A stretch of DNA of 25,981 bases from an uncultured Faecalicoccus sp. (GTDB lineage: Bacteria > Bacillota_I > Bacilli_A > Erysipelotrichales > Erysipelotrichaceae). Shown piece after piece: positions 8,450 to 14,890 of this stretch (position 1 is the first letter of the stretch; every line of letters begins with the position of its first letter). Location of the stretch: positions 1 to 25,981 of the forward strand of contig CABVDD010000030.1 of the NCBI GenBank assembly GCA_902497095.1. The letters are read 5' to 3'. The notes under the pieces were generated by a model. That model did not search any database. It saw only the letters and a list, made by a program, of their open reading frames with translations, and was not told the origin of the DNA. The position numbers were made by a program, and so were the translations under genes.

Positions 8450-8765
8450 TTTTTATGAAATTAGTAATAATCAAAGTTTTCACAGAAATAATTCGATGTT
8501 GTTTTCAATATACTATACACTTATTTAATGACATACGTGTGTATATTTGATTAAATTTCATTTCATGGAATGGCATGATGTTAATTTTACATTTATAAAA
8601 TCCAATGAATTTATTAGATTTGGTAATGAAAAAAATATTGAAATGAATTATCTTGATTGGATCAAACTGACTCATAGGAACTAGTATTTTATGAAGTGAT
8701 GAGTATCTATGAATAATTTAGAAATTACATTCAGTATTACTCTAGCCCTATAAAATAGTTGCATC
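8450..8765. other. AT-rich intergenic region, half-operator only
   Basis: This stretch has no supported gene. It contains the TATTTGATTAAA word (8544-8555) shared with the two strong LytTR operators but without a second half-site 20 bp away. A 39-codon plus-strand ORF (8565-8684) lacks a ribosome site and was not accepted. Confidence 0.5.
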
Positions 8766-8804
8766 AAAAAAATGACAAGATTAGCGTAAAGAGTGATCTT
8801 GTCA
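8766..8804 (-). terminator. terminator of the agr-like operon
   Basis: On the minus strand a perfect 9-bp stem TGACAAGAT/ATCTTGTCA (8804-8796 with 8781-8773) is followed by seven T. It lies 27 bp after the sensor stop and would end the HTH-agrB-regulator-sensor transcript. Confidence 0.85.
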
Positions 8805-8830
8805 ATCGATTTATATACTTTACTTTGATA

Positions 8831-10030
8831 CTATTTAAACAATATCAAAATAATATAAATATTGTCATGATTTGATATATTGACATACGTTTTGTATTTT
8901 TCTTGTATTTGTATTGGAACTTTATATTGATTTAGTTTATTCCAAGTACATTCCACTTTTATTGCTATTTTAGAATTTATTTCTTTCACACAGACATTGA
9001 TTATGTTTTTATCTTCTTGACCATGCTTGATCTCATCAATACAAAAGTCCATGATCGATTGAAATAATAAAATTTGATCTGTATATTCTATAGTAGATAA
9101 ATTACAGTCAATCCATGTTTCTACATCTATATTATATTCTTGAACGTCATTTAAATAACTATTTAGAATTAAATTAAATACAGACGAATTTGTACAAATT
9201 GTGTTGAATGCTTTACAGGTCCTCTTGCTAATTTTTTCTATCAGAGCATGGAGCTTTTCTTTATTATTTTGTTCCTCATAGATATTTAATAAATTACATT
9301 CATGTAGTAACTGATGTAGAAAAGAAAAATTTAATTCGTAATATTGATTTATTATATTCATTTTTTCTTTTAAAAGAGCTTCTTTTTGATTAAGCACAAT
9401 AAGTTCATTTTTCATTTGAACTACTTGTATAGAGTAGAAATATAAAAGTAACATTATAAAATTTGAAATAATTAATCCAAAGAAAATAAAAGCTACTTCT
9501 AAAGGTGTTTGAAACGAAAAAAAGAAATCGGATACATTTATAGCAAAATAGTAAGTGATAAATGGTAGTATCAAAATAATCCAACTATATTTAGGATAAT
9601 TTTTATTTATAGTTAATACATACAACTTTGCAAAGAGAAAATCATAAATAAAAGAGAAGGACAAACTAGCTATCAAATAGAAAGAATAAAAAATATTGTC
9701 TAGATCAAAACGAGGAATTTTAAAAATTGCTGCAATAGTTCCTACAGTCCATTCAGAAGCTGCAATGGAAATTTCAAAGAAAACAGTAATATATAATATT
9801 CGAAACCATGAATATGGAAAAACATATTTAAAAAATAGAATTTCTATCCCAATAACTAACAATCTACCATATGGTCCAATAAAATTAAATAACAATAGTC
9901 CGCACATAACGGCAACAATAAAAGAAATGCTAGTTATTCTAAAAATGCTTCTTTTAACATGATCTATCATATGCATACAAAGAATAAATATTAATAAATA
10001 CAACCAGCAAGTTAATATAATTGATATCAT
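8831..10030 (-). CDS. AgrC-like membrane sensor with degenerate kinase domain
   Basis: The 399-residue protein has about six transmembrane helices in residues 1-200, a coiled linker (205-230), a dimerisation/H-box region with His239 and His243 (FSFLHQLLHECNLL) and a GHKL-like C-terminus. Layout and position match AgrC/ComD (HPK10) peptide sensors. The usual H-box HD is HQ. The segment aligned to the N-box NLLDNAIEA reads SIMDFCIDE (325-333), losing both Asn residues. No DxGxG or GxGL boxes are found, and the protein ends NIYIILILFK soon after. It therefore looks like a sensor with an inactive or very divergent ATPase. Its ATG overlaps the response-regulator TGA (ATGA), so the two are translationally coupled. 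The ORF is intact, which argues against simple decay. Confidence 0.8.
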   Translation of the reverse strand: MISIILTCWLYLLIFILCMHMIDHVKRSIFRITSISFIVAVMCGLLLFNFIGPYGRLLVIGIEILFFKYVFPYSWFRILYITVFFEISIAASEWTVGTIAAIFKIPRFDLDNIFYSFYLIASLSFSFIYDFLFAKLYVLTINKNYPKYSWIILILPFITYYFAINVSDFFFSFQTPLEVAFIFFGLIISNFIMLLLYFYSIQVVQMKNELIVLNQKEALLKEKMNIINQYYELNFSFLHQLLHECNLLNIYEEQNNKEKLHALIEKISKRTCKAFNTICTNSSVFNLILNSYLNDVQEYNIDVETWIDCNLSTIEYTDQILLFQSIMDFCIDEIKHGQEDKNIINVCVKEINSKIAIKVECTWNKLNQYKVPIQIQEKYKTYVNISNHDNIYIILILFK

Positions 10031-10728
10031 AAACTATTTTGAACACTTTCTAGCCATTTTTGAATAAAGCTTTTTTTCAACCCTCGAGATAAAAAAATCG
10101 TTTCTCCATTTATGAGTAATATATGGTCTTTTTCAATATCTACAACATGCTTACAATTCACTATGTATGATCTATAACATTGCCCAAAAGAATAAGGATT
10201 TAGTTTCTGCTTCCAATATTGAAGAGTGTAAGGAGTGATAAATTTTTTCTTATTGAGCAGATTAATAACAGAATGCCTATCATAATACTCGATATATAAG
10301 ATGTCATTTAAATAAATTCGTTTTTTTGATATCCTGGGATCCAATATACTGATTGTTTCGGAATAATACTCTAAAAGCACATTTTTTAAATCGATATTAA
10401 ATTGGTTTTGGGAAATGGGTTTCAATAGATATCGATCGGCTTTAATGCTATATCCATCTATTAAATATTTTTTATATTTTGAAGTGATAATAATATGACA
10501 ATTTTTATGTTTTCTCTTTACAATTTTTCCAAGTTGAATACCATTTTCTTGATCTAATTCAATATCTAAAAATAAAAAGTCATAATCATAAATATGATTT
10601 TCAAGAAATTGAGAATCAGGACACACATCTATTTCGTATTTCATTTTTATGTTTTGAAAGAAATTCATTATGCATCTTTTCAGGTGTTTAACATCTTCTG
10701 AATTATCATCGTATATGAGTATTTTCAT
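10027..10728 (-). CDS. agrA: LytTR-family response regulator (AgrA/ComE-like)
   Basis: I place the start at the ATG at 10728, six bases after GGTGAT; an upstream ATG (10761) would add 11 residues without a ribosome site. The 233-residue protein has a receiver domain (1-120) with acidic pair DD (7-8), phospho-acceptor Asp55 in FLFLDIEL, Thr82 and Lys103 in LLKP. The LytTR DNA-binding domain (about 135-230) contains YLNDILYIEYYDRHSV and CYRSYIVNCKHVVDIE. All phosphorylation residues are present, in contrast to the degenerate sensor beside it. LytTR regulators bind paired direct repeats about two turns apart; three such sites occur in this window. It should be the activator of agrD, the secreted-protein/ABC operon and the YcxB-like gene. 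Confidence 0.9.
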   Translation of the reverse strand: MKILIYDDNSEDVKHLKRCIMNFFQNIKMKYEIDVCPDSQFLENHIYDYDFLFLDIELDQENGIQLGKIVKRKHKNCHIIITSKYKKYLIDGYSIKADRYLLKPISQNQFNIDLKNVLLEYYSETISILDPRISKKRIYLNDILYIEYYDRHSVINLLNKKKFITPYTLQYWKQKLNPYSFGQCYRSYIVNCKHVVDIEKDHILLINGETIFLSRGLKKSFIQKWLESVQNSL

Positions 10729-10831
10729 ATGTATCACCAAAGAAATTTTATCTTTATACAATTAAATTGTAAATAAGTGATTTTTATTATATTAGGCGTC
10801 TTAGGCACAATAAAGAATGAAGCATCTTCGA

Positions 10832-11395
10832 TTATGTTTTTTTTATCTTCCATATAACGTAGTTCATCAAAAACATTAAAAAAATACAAAAAATTGAGTT
10901 CGATATTTTTGTTATGTTTAATAAAAGAGAAATAACAAATAATAGATAATAAAATATAATAATAAAAACCGATTTTGTTTTATAGTATTCTTTTTCATCG
11001 TTATTTAAAAACTTCTTATCATCCTTTATACTGCCGAATTTTATTATTAATATCAACAATAGGATTGCTGTGAAATGAAATAAAACTATCATCGAAAACC
11101 CATGAAAAAAATTATATTTAGAAGATATCGTTATGAGGAAAGTAATTAAAACTGAAAATAATAAACAGGTTAATTTGCTATTAAGATGGACACCACCTAT
11201 GTTTTTTCTTGTCGGTATGTATAAGAACAGAAAAATGAGAAAATCTAGGAATAGATGATAATGAATAACAGGAATTAACATAATTGAAATATATAATAAA
11301 TAGTTTTTTAAAACATTAATTCCATAATCACATAATTCTCTATCATAGTTCAGTCCTTTTTGATCTAATAATTGATAAAACTTATTTCGCTTCAT
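10832..11395 (-). CDS. agrB: AgrB-like accessory gene regulator peptidase
   Basis: AgrB is the membrane cysteine endopeptidase that cuts AgrD behind the future ring and forms the thiolactone. This 187-residue protein has the family hallmark RKNIGGVHLNSKLTC, with catalytic His70 and Cys77 seven residues apart as in known AgrB proteins, and about six membrane segments. The start at 11395 follows GGTGAG and overlaps the end of the HTH gene by 14 nt; an ATG at 11419 lies inside that gene without a better site. It is the second gene of the minus-strand operon, and its substrate AgrD is encoded divergently at 12189. A 71-nt gap separates it from the ATG at 10761, or 103 nt from the chosen regulator start. 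Confidence 0.92.
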   Translation of the reverse strand: MKRNKFYQLLDQKGLNYDRELCDYGINVLKNYLLYISIMLIPVIHYHLFLDFLIFLFLYIPTRKNIGGVHLNSKLTCLLFSVLITFLITISSKYNFFHGFSMIVLFHFTAILLLILIIKFGSIKDDKKFLNNDEKEYYKTKSVFIIIFYYLLFVISLLLNITKISNSIFCIFLMFLMNYVIWKIKKT

Positions 11396-11990
11396 TATTC
11401 TCACCAGCAAAAATATCAATGAGTTGATTAATTACATTATATATTTTTTCATCCATCTCATATGTTGAAATTTCCAAAGGATGGTTTTCAATTAAAATAT
11501 AATCCATACTGATTTTAGACAAAATAGAAATATCCCTTATTTTATCTATTGAAGTTAAATACATTCCAGAGTCCCAATATTTAACCGTTTCTCTAGAAAC
11601 ATTAAAACTTTTGGCTAACTTATTTTGACTTAGATTTAAAATATCTTTCCTAATAAATTTTATTTTATCACCCATATCTTTAATATCTTCTAATGCTTTA
11701 TTTGGAGTATGTCTTTTTTGTTTTCTATGATTGGGATCAAGGATATCATAAATAATTTGAATTTGTTCAAAATTTAACTTAGAAATGTTTAAAGATGGTT
11801 TTTCTGTTCCTAAAAATAAACGATTAATTGAAACGTCTAGTGTAGATGAAAGCTGTATTGCTTGATTAACTCTTATAGAATAATCTTTATCAATCCAATA
11901 TTTTAGCAACTGAACACTAACATTTAATCTAGATGATAAATACTGTAGTGATATATTTTTTTCTTGCATAATTTCTAAAAGATATCCCAT
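11382..11990 (-). CDS. tandem HTH (XRE-type) transcriptional regulator
   Basis: The protein carries two helix-turn-helix domains: residues about 1-57 (MGYLLEIMQEKNISLQYLSS onward) and about 105-167 (KIKFIRKDILNLSQNKLAKS onward), joined by a charged linker. Two XRE-like domains in one chain are unusual. I prefer the ATG at 11990 (202 residues), preceded by GGGGTAGAAG. Frames reach to 12044, but those starts (TTG at 12044, ATG at 12029) lack a ribosome site. It heads the agrB operon. A 31-bp perfect palindrome overlaps the predicted -10 of its own promoter and is the obvious candidate operator, so autoregulation is likely (inference). Confidence 0.8.
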   Translation of the reverse strand: MGYLLEIMQEKNISLQYLSSRLNVSVQLLKYWIDKDYSIRVNQAIQLSSTLDVSINRLFLGTEKPSLNISKLNFEQIQIIYDILDPNHRKQKRHTPNKALEDIKDMGDKIKFIRKDILNLSQNKLAKSFNVSRETVKYWDSGMYLTSIDKIRDISILSKISMDYILIENHPLEISTYEMDEKIYNVINQLIDIFAGENNEAK

Positions 11991-12049
11991 TACTTCTACC
12001 CCAGAAATTATGATAAAAATATTACGCATAATTAAACACGCCAAAAACT

Positions 12050-12104
12050 TATAAAAATGGTAAATTTTACCATTTTTATATTAAAATGTATTCTTTTTAA
12101 TCAA
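12050..12104 (-). promoter_or_regulatory. agrB-operon promoter with 31-bp palindromic operator
   Basis: Minus-strand promoter: -35 TTGATT (12104-12099), 18 bp, -10 TATAAA (12080-12075). A perfect palindrome with 15-bp arms around base 12065 spans 12050-12080; its core is ATGGTAAA/TTTACCAT. It overlaps the -10 and probable start point, as expected of a repressor site. The arms contain ACCATTT, the same word as the LytTR half-sites but inverted. The -35 also overlaps the distal half-site of the agrD operator. Confidence 0.7.
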
Positions 12105-12159
12105 GTAAGAATCATCTTAAACAAAGAGTCTTTAAATTATATTTTCTTTTAAATAGAAT
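12091..12159 (+). promoter_or_regulatory. LytTR-type operator and promoter of agrD
   Basis: Plus strand: half-sites TTCTTTTTAA (12091-12100) and the weaker ATCATCTTAA (12111-12120) at 20-bp period, an 11-bp gap, -35 TTAAAT (12132-12137), a 16-bp spacer and -10 TAGAAT (12154-12159). Aligned with the sites at 1592-1660 and 8010-8077, it keeps the TTTAATCAA word and all spacings. This would give positive autoinduction of the peptide precursor. Confidence 0.65.
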
Positions 12160-12188
12160 GAAAACGTAATCCATAGGAGGTTGGTTTT

Positions 12189-12353
12189 ATGAAAGAGAAA
12201 ATAAATAATAAGTTATTACAAAAAATGGTTGATGTCCTTAATAAATTTGCCATTAGTCAAGTTAATAGTGTGTGCCATTATATTTATTATCAAGAAGAGG
12301 AAGCGAATAGTTTGGAAAAATATAAGAGAATTAGGAATACATATAAAAAATAG
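12189..12353 (+). CDS. agrD: AgrD-like cyclic autoinducer peptide precursor
   Basis: A 54-codon ORF with a perfect AGGAGG site eight bases before the ATG. The product has the three AgrD parts: an amphipathic N-terminal helix (MKEKINNKLLQKMVDVLNKF), a central segment SQVNSVCHYIYY with a single Cys29, and a charged tail beginning QEEEANSLEKYKR. AgrD precursors are cut by AgrB after the ring-closing residue, and five-residue thiolactone rings are common. The predicted ring is therefore C29-H-Y-I-Y33 with a tail such as NSV, with Tyr34 as an alternative end. The usual Pro in the C-terminal tail is absent. It is divergent from agrB, unlike the classical agrBDCA order, and has its own LytTR-type promoter and strong terminator. 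Confidence 0.88.
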   Translation: MKEKINNKLLQKMVDVLNKFAISQVNSVCHYIYYQEEEANSLEKYKRIRNTYKK

Positions 12354-12442
12354 GAAGATGATAAATAATCAAAGGTTTCACAAAAACCAAAGTTATAAGT
12401 TCACTAATTTAGAAATTAAAATGTTGTTTTAGGTTAAAATCG

Positions 12443-12479
12443 ACTCTTTTCAACGGATATAGGTTGAAAGGAGTTTTTT
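12443..12479 (+). terminator. agrD terminator
   Basis: A 12-bp stem (12443-12454 with 12463-12474, one wobble), an 8-base loop and six T. It makes agrD monocistronic and separates it from the integrative-element regulatory genes downstream on the same strand. Confidence 0.85.
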
Positions 12480-12603
12480 ATATATGTCTTATATCTATCT
12501 GAATGTGTATGTACCTTACTAGGCATAATAAATGTTTATAAATAATCGTGCAGACAATAAAATTGATTTGAATCTTTATGTGATTTTATATTTTCTAAAA
12601 CTT

Positions 12604-12641
12604 AAGAGTGAGTTTGAAAAAAGAAAACTTGCTCTTTTTTT
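12604..12641 (+). terminator. intrinsic terminator/attenuator in leader of ICE regulatory genes
   Basis: The 12-bp stem (12604-12615 with 12625-12636, two G-T wobbles) is followed by seven T. It lies about 85 bp before the first regulatory ORF. A terminator between promoter and gene suggests attenuation, as known for the leader region upstream of tet(M) in Tn916. The surrounding 12,354-12,726 stretch holds no supported gene. Confidence 0.75.
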
Positions 12642-12688
12642 ATGTGCTTTTGAATTGCATATTAAGACTTCAAATAAAGATCCTCCTC

Positions 12689-12719
12689 ACTCCTTTCTTT
12701 TAACCAAGAAGAAAGGAGT
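12689..12719 (+). promoter_or_regulatory. Shine-Dalgarno-sequestering hairpin
   Basis: ACTCCTTTCTT (12689-12699) pairs perfectly with AAGAAAGGAGT (12709-12719), which contains the ribosome site of the following GTG-start gene. No T-tract follows, so it should act on translation rather than termination. Confidence 0.6.
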
Positions 12720-12726
12720 GAATAAG

Positions 12727-13167
12727 GTGAAAAATGATTATAATCGATACAATTTTTGGACAGAAAAGCATGATGGAAAACTTGAATATTACATGATAGT
12801 GGAAAACAAAAAAGTGAGAGTACCCAGAAAGGTATTTTTGGTATGTCAGAACAGTTACCGGAAGATGCTCAGAGATTCAGAGAATGATAAGAATTTATGC
12901 AACTTTGCTGATCTTTCAAAAGCTGAAAAATATCAAATTAACAGGATTGCAGAAGAGGAAAGAATAAACCAATGGTATAGAAAATATGAATTGAATCAGG
13001 CATTAAACAAACTCAATGATCAGGAACAATACATCATCCAGGAAATCTTTTTTAAAGGTCATTCTGAACGGGAGTTAGCAGAGAAGATGGGACTTCCAGA
13101 AAAGACATTGAATAATCATAAACATAAAATTCTTCAAAAATTAAGAAAAATAATGGCTGAAAATTAG
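12727..13167 (+). CDS. sigma-70 region 4-like ICE regulator
   Basis: I choose the GTG at 12727, eight bases after AGGAG, giving 146 residues. The longer frame from 12532 runs through a terminator hairpin and is not credible. The N-terminal half (FWTEKHDGKLEYYMIVENKK) is of the type found in conjugative-element sigma-like regulators. The C-terminus LNDQEQYIIQEIFFKGHSER followed by ELAEKMGLPEKTLNNHKHKI is a region 4 HTH. By position it corresponds to the Orf7-like regulator of Tn916, which activates excision genes, though sequence identity is not implied. Its ribosome site lies in a hairpin stem. Confidence 0.8.
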   Translation: MKNDYNRYNFWTEKHDGKLEYYMIVENKKVRVPRKVFLVCQNSYRKMLRDSENDKNLCNFADLSKAEKYQINRIAEEERINQWYRKYELNQALNKLNDQEQYIIQEIFFKGHSERELAEKMGLPEKTLNNHKHKILQKLRKIMAEN

Positions 13168-13219
13168 GAATAGTTTCCCTTCTTTAAGTGAAAGGGATAG
13201 CCCTTTAAAGGAGGAAACT

Positions 13220-13561
13220 ATGCAAAAGAAAAAAGCATGGATATATGCACGTGTATCTGAACGAACTCAAAGAAATTTAATTTTTTATCAGAAGGATTTG
13301 TTGTGCAGCTTAGCAGAACATATGAATCTTGAAGTTTGTGGTTTTGTACATGAAATAACAAAGGGAAACACTCTAAATACAAAGGGTATCAGAGATATTC
13401 TGGTTCATGTAAGAAGAAAAGATTTTGATGTGCTCTTGATATACGACTGGACAAGGTTGGTGATTTATAGAGATTTGTTTATGGAATTTAAGATGTTCTG
13501 TGATCAACATCATGTGAGCATTCTAACTATTCAAGACATCGAAAATAGGTTTCTGGGATGA
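13220..13561 (+). CDS. mini serine-recombinase (resolvase N-terminal domain) protein
   Basis: The 113 residues match only the catalytic domain of serine recombinases: WIYARVSERTQ carries the strand with Arg11 and catalytic-type Ser13, and YDWTRLVIYRD corresponds to the usual DRLSR region. The second Arg of RLxR is replaced (RLVI), and no DNA-binding C-terminal domain follows, so independent recombination is unlikely. Similar short proteins occur in ICE regulatory modules. GGAGG lies just upstream, partly inside an inverted repeat (AGTTTCC 13172-13178 with GGAAACT 13213-13219). Whether it is functional or a decayed remnant is open. Confidence 0.75.
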   Translation: MQKKKAWIYARVSERTQRNLIFYQKDLLCSLAEHMNLEVCGFVHEITKGNTLNTKGIRDILVHVRRKDFDVLLIYDWTRLVIYRDLFMEFKMFCDQHHVSILTIQDIENRFLG

Positions 13562-13606
13562 TGAAAATTGCTGTTTCATCCCCTCCCAGACCACCGCCAG
13601 GCTTTG

Positions 13607-13624
13607 CCTTTCTTGACAGAAAGG
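13607..13624 (+). promoter_or_regulatory. second Shine-Dalgarno-sequestering hairpin
   Basis: CCTTTCT (13607-13613), loop TGAC, AGAAAGG (13618-13624): the 3' arm contains most of the ribosome site of the gene starting at 13635. It resembles the hairpin at 12689-12719 in sequence. Confidence 0.5.
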
Positions 13625-13634
13625 AGAAGCTGAA

Positions 13635-14057
13635 ATGGGATTTAATTACGCAGAAGAATATAAAAAGTGGCTGGAATGGAAAGAAGAAGAGGAAGAACTG
13701 TTACGGATGCTTAAAGTACCTGAAAGTACGATCAAAGAATTAAGAACGTATGATTGGAATGAATTTAAGCGAGAACGAAGCATAATATCCAGACAAATTC
13801 CCACTAAAGAAATATTTTTTGTTGTCAGACCGACATTTGATAAAAAAGATATTATTGATGTCGAAGATCTTCTGAATGAAATCAATGATGAAGATTTATA
13901 TATGATTTTGTCAAATACAGATCGTACAACGTTAAATATTCTTTTGTTAAGGATTTTAGGCTATACAATGGATGAAGTTTCTAAAATAACAGGGATTCCA
14001 AGATCATCGATATACTATCGAATCCATTTACTGAAAGAAAAAATTAAAAAAATTTAA
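13635..14057 (+). CDS. HTH/sigma-like regulator of the ICE module
   Basis: The ATG follows AAAGGAG by seven to eight bases. The 140-residue protein is highly charged at the N-terminus (EEYKKWLEWKEEEEELLRML). It ends with NTDRTTLNILLLRILGYTMD, EVSKITGIPRSSIYYRIHLL, KEKIKKI, a sigma-70 region 4 or ArpU-like HTH. It lies between the mini recombinase and the mazF leader in the same orientation and is probably part of one regulatory transcript. In Tn916-like elements two small DNA-binding or sigma-like regulators upstream of xis-int control excision; I infer that role here. Confidence 0.75.
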   Translation: MGFNYAEEYKKWLEWKEEEEELLRMLKVPESTIKELRTYDWNEFKRERSIISRQIPTKEIFFVVRPTFDKKDIIDVEDLLNEINDEDLYMILSNTDRTTLNILLLRILGYTMDEVSKITGIPRSSIYYRIHLLKEKIKKI

Positions 14058-14133
14058 AAATATTTGGACAAAACAAGGGTTTTAAATGCCTATATGGTGA
14101 GAGGTGAAAAACCTCCCCTTGTAAGTATGATCT

Positions 14134-14485
14134 TTGAAAATTGAATAACAGCCATTAGATACGTTGCTTAAGATACGAGCCTTTTAGTATGTACGCGATG
14201 ACGATAATCTTTATTCGAGCGATTTCTACAGAACTATAAAAATGATGTGGCAGTCATTGGGCCATGATGATCTTGAGTGATAATGATACTTCTGTTCAGC
14301 CTCAGCCCTGTCAACCAGGATCACGCAAAGGGAGCAGCTGCAAGAGAACCTTGCAGGGGTGAAATCCCCATGAAAGCCTGCCAAGGCTTGTCTGATGGTA
14401 TCCTTCTGTTTTTCGGGTAATCAGGGATAAATAGAAAAACAAAGTTCATAAAAAATGACCGGATATGAAAAAGTATCCGGTTTTA
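14134..14485 (+). ncRNA. structured leader or small RNA ahead of mazF, class unknown
   Basis: The 449-bp gap between two genes contains a candidate promoter (TTGAAA 14134-14139, 16 bp, TAGATA 14156-14161). Three back-to-back perfect hairpins follow: CTGCAAG/CTTGCAG at 14338-14356, GGGG/CCCC at 14356-14369 and AAGCC/GGCTT at 14374-14389. A terminator hairpin ends the region (ACCGGATA/TATCCGGT, 14458-14481, then four T). This part is visibly richer in G and C than the flanking genes and has no credible ORF, which suggests a functional RNA. It is either a free ncRNA of about 320 nt or an attenuating leader of mazF. I could not assign it to a known riboswitch. Confidence 0.5.
14458..14485 (+). 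terminator. terminator just before mazF
   Basis: Perfect 8-bp stem ACCGGATA/TATCCGGT (14458-14465 with 14474-14481) and a short T-run, 22 bp before the mazF start. The short T-run suggests partial read-through. Confidence 0.6.
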
Positions 14486-14506
14486 CATATTTTTGGAGGT
14501 GAGAAC

Positions 14507-14890
14507 ATGACCATTAAAAAAGGTGATCTTTACTATGCGGATTTGAGCTTAGGCATAGGATCAGAGCAAGGTGGCATACGCCCTGTCGTCATTCTTCAGA
14601 ATAACAAAGGAAACAAGTATGCACCAACCGTTATCGTGGCATCTTTAACATCCGGAAGACACAGGAAACGATTTTTACCTACCCATTTTACATTAGCTGG
14701 TAGAAAGGGATTAAGATCAAATTCGATTATTTTATTAGAACAGATTCGAACAATCGATAAATCCAGGCTATTAAACAAGATAGGCTCATTATCAAGCAGA
14801 GAGATACGACTAATAGATCAGAAAATTAAAATCAGCCTGGGGATATCAGATTACAGAAAGGAACATAGATGTTTAAAATGGTATCTATGA
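14507..14890 (+). CDS. mazF: MazF/PemK-type endoribonuclease toxin, orphan
   Basis: MazF/PemK enzymes cut mRNA at short sequences. The start at 14507 is set by GGAGGTGAG; an upstream ATG (14465) lies inside the terminator hairpin. The 127-residue product shows the fold's signature order: KKGDLYYADLSLGIGSEQGG, IRPVVILQNN with the conserved Arg, VIVASLTSGRHRKRFLPTHF with the Ser/Thr region, and LLEQIRTIDKSRLLNKIGSL. No MazE-like antitoxin precedes it; what precedes it is a terminated leader. A 75-codon ORF overlaps its 3' end. Orphan PemK-like genes are known in conjugative elements, where they may aid maintenance or regulation. Confidence 0.88.
   Translation: MTIKKGDLYYADLSLGIGSEQGGIRPVVILQNNKGNKYAPTVIVASLTSGRHRKRFLPTHFTLAGRKGLRSNSIILLEQIRTIDKSRLLNKIGSLSSREIRLIDQKIKISLGISDYRKEHRCLKWYL

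Noticed and set aside
8565..8684. 39-codon plus-strand ORF (MEWHDVNFTFIKSN onward)
   Set aside because: No ribosome site, no recognised family, and it lies in AT-rich intergenic DNA.
12229..12432. 67-codon plus-strand ORF overlapping agrD
   Set aside because: Out of frame with agrD, no ribosome site, and it looks like random Lys/Asn-rich sequence.
12532..12726. N-terminal extension of the sigma-like ORF from the ATG at 12532
   Set aside because: It crosses a terminator hairpin with seven T and a ribosome-site hairpin; the GTG at 12727 has a proper AGGAG.
14300..14400. c-di-GMP or cobalamin riboswitch
   Set aside because: Short look-alike words (CACGCAAAGGG, GGGGTGAAAT) occur, but the required conserved cores and pairing order are not present.
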